From Botryotinia globosa (Eukaryota > Ascomycota > Leotiomycetes > Helotiales > Sclerotiniaceae), in NCBI GenBank assembly GCA_014898425.1, contig RCSZ01000003.1, positions 1,426,001 to 1,490,000 on the forward strand: a stretch of DNA of 64,000 nt, in the 5' to 3' direction. Under the pieces are notes generated by a model that saw only the letters and a program-made list of their open reading frames with translations, was not told the DNA's origin and did no database searches. This document shows positions 58,046 to 64,000 of the stretch, piece by piece. How positions within the stretch are numbered: the first letter of the stretch is position 1; every line of letters starts with the position of its first letter. The translations under genes were made by a program, and so were the position numbers.

Positions 58046-58879
58046 CAATGATGCCAGTGTTCAATTTATTTTATTTCGGTTCTGGATTGGATATGTAAGG
58101 ATGGCCAGGTATAATGCATCATGAATAGGTTCGTTGTGATGCGATTGGGCGGGTTGGACTCGGTTTCATTTAGGGGTCTACATTATGTGGTTTATTGTAT
58201 GGTGAGACACTGGACAGTCTACAGTATACGAGGGCAGCTGTCCAGGGGAAGATAAGTAGCCGCTTATGCCCAAACGTAATGGAATTTTTGGCGAGTAGAT
58301 ATTCGCTTTAAAGCTAGTGGGTTTGGACCTTTTGATGGATATAGGGGGCATAAGAACGTAGAATCATCTTTTCCATCTATGTACTTTTTGGTCTATCAAT
58401 ATCAGCGTGCAATAATTGTTACTGTTCATCTAATTCGTTGCAGTGAGGTGAGCAACGTTCCATTGTTCCTCGTGAGATTAGTAAACGAAGGATCTCAGTC
58501 CAGCCTTACATTGTCTCGATTATACCGAAGATGAGCTCGAAGGCTTCTCGTGATCCGGAAACTCCATGAGATATGACTTATATCCTCGTTGTAACAAGTT
58601 GAGTTTGTAGTATAGCCGCTACCTCCAGTACTTTGGAAGTTTTGCTATTCCAACCTTTTGCATTTGGATAATTGTATGATGACGGTAGGGTCTGAATAAG
58701 TCGTCCCCTCTATGCATTGATGAAGCTATCGATCAATTATTTTTAGTATTACGATATTCAAGTTGAGTTTTACAATATTTCAGGGGTCGTGACTCGTAAG
58801 CCTGTGGAGATTACTTTAAATTAGGCCATGGACACTATTTGACAGTCTGACTACCGAACTTTCCTACATATCCTTTATC
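58046..58879. other. Intergenic, 834 bp
   Basis: No supported coding sequence or repeat was noted; the 3' UTR of the protease gene occupies the left part. Confidence 0.45.
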
Positions 58880-59314
58880 TTGCTGCACCCTCAAACGTTT
58901 TTCAACATCAATACTGTAGTAAAACTCGACGCAAACTACAATGACATCTCACAAAATCGCCAGCTCTATTTTCGTACATATCCATTACACCTCGTCAGGG
59001 TTTATTTAATATACAAACTGAGACGTTCACAAACAAATCTATCACTCGTTACCGGTACTTCAACCGTTTTGGCGGTAAAGAAACTGATGAAACGCTGGCT
59101 TCAAATTACCCCCAAATTCCAATCCATACCATCTCCCTTTAAGGAATCTTGGCAATCGATCAAAGTGGATATCATTTCATGTTCCTGGCCCAGAAATAAA
59201 GCTGATAGCCGTGCTCGCCTTGATAACGAATATCAGAGTGGCTCGGAATGGTTAGATGAAGTGGAGGCTGTGGAGCTAATCGTTGAAAGGGATATAAATT
59301 TGGAAGAAGCTTAA
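58880..59314 (+). CDS. Possible hypothetical protein, 144 codons, doubtful
   Basis: This open frame lacks an upstream promoter cue and its first half (about 60 codons) looks non-coding, while the second half (GTSTVLAVKKLMKRWLQITP, then acidic EWLDEVEAVELIVERD and the end INLEEA) looks protein-like. A second start at 58940 (MTSHKIASS) in another frame suggests a spliced model whose junction I could not resolve. No family is recognised. It lies in a secretome-like neighbourhood but has no signal peptide. Confidence 0.3.
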   Translation: MLHPQTFFNINTVVKLDANYNDISQNRQLYFRTYPLHLVRVYLIYKLRRSQTNLSLVTGTSTVLAVKKLMKRWLQITPKFQSIPSPFKESWQSIKVDIISCSWPRNKADSRARLDNEYQSGSEWLDEVEAVELIVERDINLEEA

Positions 59315-59764
59315 GCTTGGATCTCCATACGATGGTGAATTGCAATGAGATTGGATCTTAGTGGATCATCATGAATTGGTTCCATTGGTTCTGGACTTTC
59401 AAATGTTTAGGACGGACTGAAGATCGGATGAAAAAGACCTTTCCATCCCTTTCTTTGCTTGATTTCAACTGAAGCTTGTTTGGTTCGGTTTGTGTGCTAT
59501 TCATCCTATCTTCATTTTCTTCTCTCCTTCCCTTCCTCCTATTTTCTATACCTTCTTTATAACAATTTTCCAGGAAGTGTACCAGTTATATACCGCATTG
59601 TTTACTTCTAATCCGGACAAGCTTAATCTGAACTTTATTTGCATATCAGTCCTATCTCAATCGTGTCCGCCAATCTGTTCCAAATTCAATCTCATCCGCC
59701 TTCGCTCAACTCCATAGGTACAACCACAACTTACCTGACCTGATTCTCCCTCCCTACCTTTTCA
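59315..59764. promoter_or_regulatory. Pyrimidine-rich promoter region
   Basis: 450 bp rich in CTTCC/TTCTC runs (for example near 59510-59560), as is usual just upstream of highly used fungal start sites. No supported CDS. Confidence 0.45.
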
Positions 59765-60355
59765 ATGGTTCACGCACGCACTTTTTCACGCCAGCTTGGC
59801 AGTACGCTCCCTACGCACAATCAACCTCAGATCCCACCTCAAATTATCATCTCCGATTCAGAAGACCCACACAAGCCTGTATACTACAAGACTACACACT
59901 GGAAGAACTCCTTCCTGAATTCCGTTCAATCTTCGCACATCAAGACTAGCACCTCTTTCCGAAGTCTTCTGACGAGAATCAAAAAGTTACCTTCCAGATC
60001 CAAGATCCTACTTGGTCTCGTCTGCCTTCTTTCCTTGGTATCGCTTATCGGGGCGCTAGGCGGCGTACGTCTAGATCTTTTGAAGGGAGGAGAGCGATCT
60101 CCATATCCGCGGACACATTACGCGACGCATAATAAGGGTCCAAAGTTTGATCACAATAGGGATAAGGGAGTGAAAAGGGAAGAAGCTCCACCAATACCTG
60201 TACAAGCTATAGGACTCACGCCGAAAAAGGTGACACCTGTTGTTCATGAAGAGGGAAAGAAAGTTAAGAGGGATGGAATATCAACTACAGGACTTCCGCC
60301 AAGGAAACTTATGCCAAGGCAGTTTGGGGTTGTAGCAGATGCAATGTTAATGTGA
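59765..60355 (+). CDS. Single-pass membrane hypothetical protein, 196 aa
   Basis: An intronless frame starting MVHARTFSRQ. A basic region (RIKKLPSRSK) is followed at once by a hydrophobic segment at residues 81-100 (ILLGLVCLLSLVSLIGALGG), so a type II signal-anchor topology is likely with a 95-residue lumenal or extracellular C-terminus. That C-terminal part is rich in Lys, Arg and Pro (TPKKVTPV, LPPRKLMPRQ). The N-terminal 80 residues hold an acidic ISDSEDP and Tyr/Thr patches. I recognise no domain. A long CT-rich leader supports transcription. It could be lineage-specific. Confidence 0.6.
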   Translation: MVHARTFSRQLGSTLPTHNQPQIPPQIIISDSEDPHKPVYYKTTHWKNSFLNSVQSSHIKTSTSFRSLLTRIKKLPSRSKILLGLVCLLSLVSLIGALGGVRLDLLKGGERSPYPRTHYATHNKGPKFDHNRDKGVKREEAPPIPVQAIGLTPKKVTPVVHEEGKKVKRDGISTTGLPPRKLMPRQFGVVADAMLM

Positions 60356-61290
60356 TAGTGCGGCGTTGAGTAATGAGCTGTAAGTTATCTTTTGGTCAAT
60401 ATGGAGGAATTTGAATGCGAAATGAAGCTTGTGGAATTATTGCTAACATCTGAGAAAACAGTGCTGTGACCAATGCCATAAGCGTTTGCTAAATGCTAGT
60501 AAATTTAAATCGAAATTTTCGGCAAGCGGATGCGTTGAGGACTGGATGAGGAGTATATCGGAGTTTGAAAGTATGGAAGTAATATACCAGGATTGAAGGA
60601 AATATTAGAAGAAAGACTCTGAATACGAAATAATGATGGAGTAGAATTTAGAGAATATTTATCGTCAAGATAGAATTTCAAACAGCATAAATCCACCTAA
60701 TCTAATGCTCTCGAAGTTTGGCCGCATGAAACGTGATTTTTTCTTCTTCTAATCAACTGGGGAACAGGAACAAGGATTTAGAAGAAAATCTGCGGGAGGA
60801 TGGATCTTTTCCTTCTCGCTGAAAAGTTTCCCATTATGTCTCGTCTAATATCGCTGTTCCATAAACCTCGTCGCCATACCTTGGGCTCGTCAATCTCGTC
60901 TATGGATCATTCGACCTATTATATCCGACGAGATAATGCTACGATTTTGTGATATTGTATCGTCGTTGCTGGGAATACATATGGGAAATTACTCGATTCG
61001 CTTCTATCGAGCCCGGTCGAGATCAGGTGAAAGTTGCTGATTCTCAACTCTGACTGACCTCGGAAGCTTGACTTGACGGTTCGCTCTTGGATCCAAAGCA
61101 CGTGAGAGAAAGCACGATGCACTTCAATGTATGTAAAAGCATTATATTAAAATTACGAATCGGCTGATATCGTTTGCCACCATGAATTTAGTTGCATCCC
61201 GTCATCCCTCCTATTCTATCTCACAACTGCAGCTTCGTTGCCCTGTACGCAAACTTTGCTGTCTCCTTCAATCTCCTCTCCATGCGTCAT
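60356..61290. other. Convergent spacer, 935 bp
   Basis: The 3' flanks of the membrane protein gene and the SnoaL-like gene. No frame is convincing. Confidence 0.45.
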
Positions 61291-62102
61291 CTAAGGTCTC
61301 TCAACGTCAAGATCATCTCCAACTCCTCCGCCAACCAAGACCATCTGTCTATTCTGTACTCTCCATGAACTGGGAGTTCCATCAAAGGATTTGGTGTCAA
61401 CGAAATCATCTTCGAATTTGAACCATGCGGAGAAAACATGGGTTTGTGTTCCTTCCGTGTTGGTGTCGAAGTGGTTGAATGTGATGCTGTTGAATTTGTC
61501 AGTCTTGATTCGCATCAGAAAGAAGGGCAATACATACTAGGTTGTGACGTGAGCCTCGCTACAGTTTGCTTGGTTGATCAAGATGGCACTGCTTGTCAAC
61601 TGATGAACACCATTTGCAACGTGGTCTAAGCCCTTTTTCTCGTTGGTGATAATGTCGTCTCTTCCGATCCCTTTGAATAATTGTTAGCTCTTTTTTCATT
61701 TCTTCCTCTGTTCACATGCTTCTATGCCCCCCAAAAATCACGGCTATCTCTTTCAATAACCTTATCTTGTCCACCATGAACAATATTCGATGAGAAGAAA
61801 GAAGCCCATATTTTGCTTTCGAGGGGATTTGAAAGCTCTGTGTTAAAACAAGAAAATAACATACAAAGTTCGGCTCCTAAACCAGTGAAGTTCGCAATAG
61901 CATCTTCCGTGTATACAAATTCTAAGGCAGTCCAGTTCTTCGAATCGAGGATGAAGGTCTCGAAAGCGAGTGTGTAACGGATTTGCTCAATGGGCGAGTA
62001 GACGTATTGTGCTGATTTGGGGTTGTACGAGGAAGCGAACGGAGACCAGGACAAGGCTCCTGGGAGGAGAGCGAGGGTGAGAAGAACTGCTGGAATCTGC
62101 AT
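61291..62102 (-). CDS. Secreted SnoaL-like (NTF2-fold) protein, 188 aa
   Basis: Model: exons 62102-61865, 61670-61538 and 61486-61291; phases agree, though the first intron (194 nt, GTATGT...TTCAAAG) is long and its acceptor is the least certain part. The N-terminus is a signal peptide (MQIPAVLLTLALLPGALSW). The mature part shows the fungal SnoaL-like pattern: YTLAFETFILDSKNWTALEFVYTEDAIANFTGLG, a middle helix GLDHVANGVHQLTSSAILIN, and beta strands ITFNHFD, THVFSAWFKFEDDFV and WRVQNRQMVLVGG. Several N-glycosylation sites (NWT, NFT, NCS) fit secretion. NTF2-like folds serve as small-molecule isomerases/cyclases or binding domains; the ligand is unknown. Family is likely, activity unproven. Confidence 0.78.
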
Positions 62103-62732
62103 GGTGATGGTTTTTGATATTATTTGAAAATTAAGAGGATGTTATTGAAGTGAGTGTGGATGGAATGAATGTTGATGAAGTGAAGAATTGAGATGGAGGT
62201 GAGGGCGAAGGATTAAGTACCCAAGAGATACAAATGCTGAGTCCATAATTTCCGGAAAGCTTCCCAAGTATCGAATTCTCGTGAACTGTAGCACAGATGG
62301 ATGTGCAACTCCTGCACCTTCCCGGGACAATCGAGCTCGTTGGCTATTCAGCTACAAGCCACTATCTAAAATAGACTCGAGAACCTTCCTGCGCCAACTA
62401 ACGTTAGATGAATATTGTTTCATCGTGACTATTGCTTTTCCCCGAGCATGCGACTTTGCACCTCCCGCCTTCGCTTTGAACTCACTTCAGAACTTGGTGC
62501 ATCGGCATTTCGCCTGTACCTGAGTCTAAAGCCCTGTGAGTCGGCTCGTCCCAACTAGTCAAATGTGATAAACATGACTAAAGCAGCTAAAGAGGCTTAT
62601 TTGGGGAGATCCGACTTGGCACCAATTCACACCGTGCTACGCTAAAGTGAGGAATAATTGACTTCCTTATAAGGTTTCTCCTTAAGCCATCTTCTTTTTG
62701 GTCACATGATCTAAAATTTGGGTTGCAAGGTA
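62103..62732. promoter_or_regulatory. Promoter region of SnoaL-like gene and spacer
   Basis: 630 bp. The left part (62110-62210) is GA/TGAA-rich on the plus strand, i.e. a CT-rich leader for the minus-strand gene. Nothing else is supported. Confidence 0.45.
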
Positions 62733-63155
62733 ATGAAGAGACTCTCTCCGACGGAATTCTTCAGGCTTCAAAAAGGAATTTCAAATGTTGACGTGAGTGG
62801 AGATGAATTCATACTTCAAGATAAATCGAGTATAGATTTATTCACATGGTTTCGAACCCACATGACATGGGCAAGCGATGCATTGATCAAAGGTCAGAAT
62901 GCTACACTTGAGCCACACCGTGGACATTCATGGATTACATTTGAGGCTAACCTGGAACGATATTCCAATATCTGGCTTCAACACCTAGGCACATTTAAAG
63001 TTAAATGTTTCCACTTGTTGCAGGTGTTGACTGTCAAGCCTTCGAAAGCTATTGCTCTACACCGTGGCATGGACAATGCATTTAGTGATTTGATCTTGGA
63101 ATGGCTAGCTTGCTTTTGCCAGACATTCATTGCTTTTGATGGACGATCCTATTGA
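62733..63155 (+). CDS. Doubtful hypothetical ORF, 140 aa
   Basis: This frame starts at ATG 62733 (MKRLSPTEFF). It is rich in Trp, His and hydrophobic residues, e.g. IDLFTWFRTHMTWASDALIK and HRGHSWITFEANLERYSNIW, which look protein-like. There is no signal peptide, no recognised domain and no splice-linked extension that I could find. It may be a genuine orphan gene or a decayed piece. Confidence 0.3.
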   Translation: MKRLSPTEFFRLQKGISNVDVSGDEFILQDKSSIDLFTWFRTHMTWASDALIKGQNATLEPHRGHSWITFEANLERYSNIWLQHLGTFKVKCFHLLQVLTVKPSKAIALHRGMDNAFSDLILEWLACFCQTFIAFDGRSY

Positions 63156-63366
63156 CCACTATATCTTCACTCGTAGCCAATCCACGAGTCAGTCATTTGC
63201 TCCCACCAAAAAAATCGCTCTCTATATGTTTAATTGGGTTCGAATATGACTTACAGGAAGAAAAAGAAAGAGTAATGTCAAATCTCCAACAGCAATAACG
63301 TCGATGCAGGCTTAATAAATTACATCAACTATCATTGCCGCTGCTCTCTCTCTCTTTTTATAGAAT

Positions 63367-63761
63367 CTAGTGATTCATAGTATAAGCGCTATCAGTGCCA
63401 GTAACCATATCTCGAACTATAGGGTTTCTCAAAGAAGGCAGAAGATTGGAAAGTTTCTTGATCGCTTCATTTCCGGAAATTGTTGCCTCTTTTGCGAGAG
63501 ATAGGTTGATGGCTGTGGATTGTCCTATGTCCAGTCAGTCAAAACCGGAGACTTTCCCTGGTGGATGAAACTGTCTGTCTTCTCTACAACATTTGAAATT
63601 TCCTGTGCGACACGAGAGCTTGTGATACAGCAAAGATTTTCCCAGGCAATGCACCAACTTCAAAATCAATAAGGATAGTATGCCTATAAACTCTTACTAT
63701 CAATATCTTGAATGATGCTGAACCTCTGATATGGTGTTAGCGATGAGTTACTGTAGTCCAT
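63367..63761 (-). CDS. Small spliced hypothetical protein, 73 aa
   Basis: Model: exon 1 63761-63698 and exon 2 63524-63367 joined across a 173-nt intron with donor GTAAGAG and acceptor ACATAG preceded by a CTGAC branch-type site; phase 1. The protein begins MDYSNSSLTPYQRFSIIQDID and continues with a helix-rich, balanced composition (LAKEATISGNEAIKKLSNLL) ending MVTGTDSAYTMNH. No signal peptide or membrane segment is present. Composition is clearly protein-like in the second exon; the first exon is less certain and an additional upstream exon beyond the window cannot be excluded. Confidence 0.5.
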
Positions 63762-64000
63762 TTCATTCGTAAGACTTACACATCAAAACAGAACCAATGA
63801 TCACCAAAGTTCCGCCACTAGGTCGAACACAGTGTCATTATTTGCGAAACCTACCAGAGAATCACGCCGTTTCACGAATCTTCATGTGAAAATACCAAGC
63901 TATACAGTAGCTAAGCATTGATAGAAGAGCCCCGTTGAGAAAAGTGGCTGTCACTCGAGGATAGTGAAGGGCAGTAGTCTAAATCCAGCTTCCAATGGCG

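Noticed and set aside
1..64000. tRNA, rRNA, CRISPR or intact transposon
   Set aside because: No T-loop GGTTCGAATCC-type match in a cloverleaf context, no direct-repeat/spacer array, no transposase or reverse-transcriptase motif was seen.

Overview
The window is nuclear DNA of a filamentous ascomycete, most likely a leotiomycete (Helotiales, Sclerotinia/Botrytis-like). The reasons are short GT-AG introns of 41-90 nt with CTAAC/CTGAC-type branch sites in almost every gene, intermediate base composition with no RIP-type AT-rich blocks, and fungus-typical families (Uds1, VHC1, a DUF3716-like Cys-rich protein, a secreted SnoaL-like protein). The order-level placement is inference. All gene models below were built by hand from reading frame, splice signals and phase; every stated exon set sums to a whole number of codons.

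Layout. 1-6861 is a gene desert with small repeats. 6862-9554 holds two minus-strand genes (an unknown nuclear-type protein and a nitroreductase). 10685-13599 is a compact housekeeping block: STE24, a convergent Lys-rich small protein, and MRPL34 sharing a 239-bp divergent promoter with it. 14896-18328 holds a small Ser/Lys-rich gene with two look-alike introns, a small GPI-anchor-type secreted protein and a CYP52-like P450. 19005-22970 holds a cis-prenyltransferase (dolichol synthesis) and a long ING/PHD chromatin protein. 25592-27816 is an F-box/LRR-like protein behind a 2.6-kb repeat-rich spacer. 29245-36047 holds a tiny spliced gene, a 1022-aa Uds1 coiled-coil protein and DNA polymerase delta subunit 2. 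36955-39718 is a wrecked gene with a fungal STAND/NLR-type N-terminus. 40351-48450 is a divergent pair of transporters, VHC1 (K-Cl cotransport) and an AVT3/4-type amino acid transporter, separated by a promoter with a 100-nt pure purine tract. 49171-53588 holds a DUF3716-like protein, a nitronate monooxygenase and RPB11 (in four small exons). 55732-64000 is an accessory, secretome-rich end: an aspartyl protease with a long Ser/Thr tail, a single-pass membrane protein, a secreted SnoaL-like protein and a small spliced gene.

No operon, secondary-metabolite cluster, CRISPR array, rRNA, tRNA or intact transposon was seen. The genes are mostly unrelated housekeeping functions; the only obvious shared control is at the divergent promoters. 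I did not find a clear new multi-gene system. The best leads are the twin 49-nt introns, the decayed STAND gene, the homopurine divergent promoter, and short spliced genes that simple ORF calling misses.
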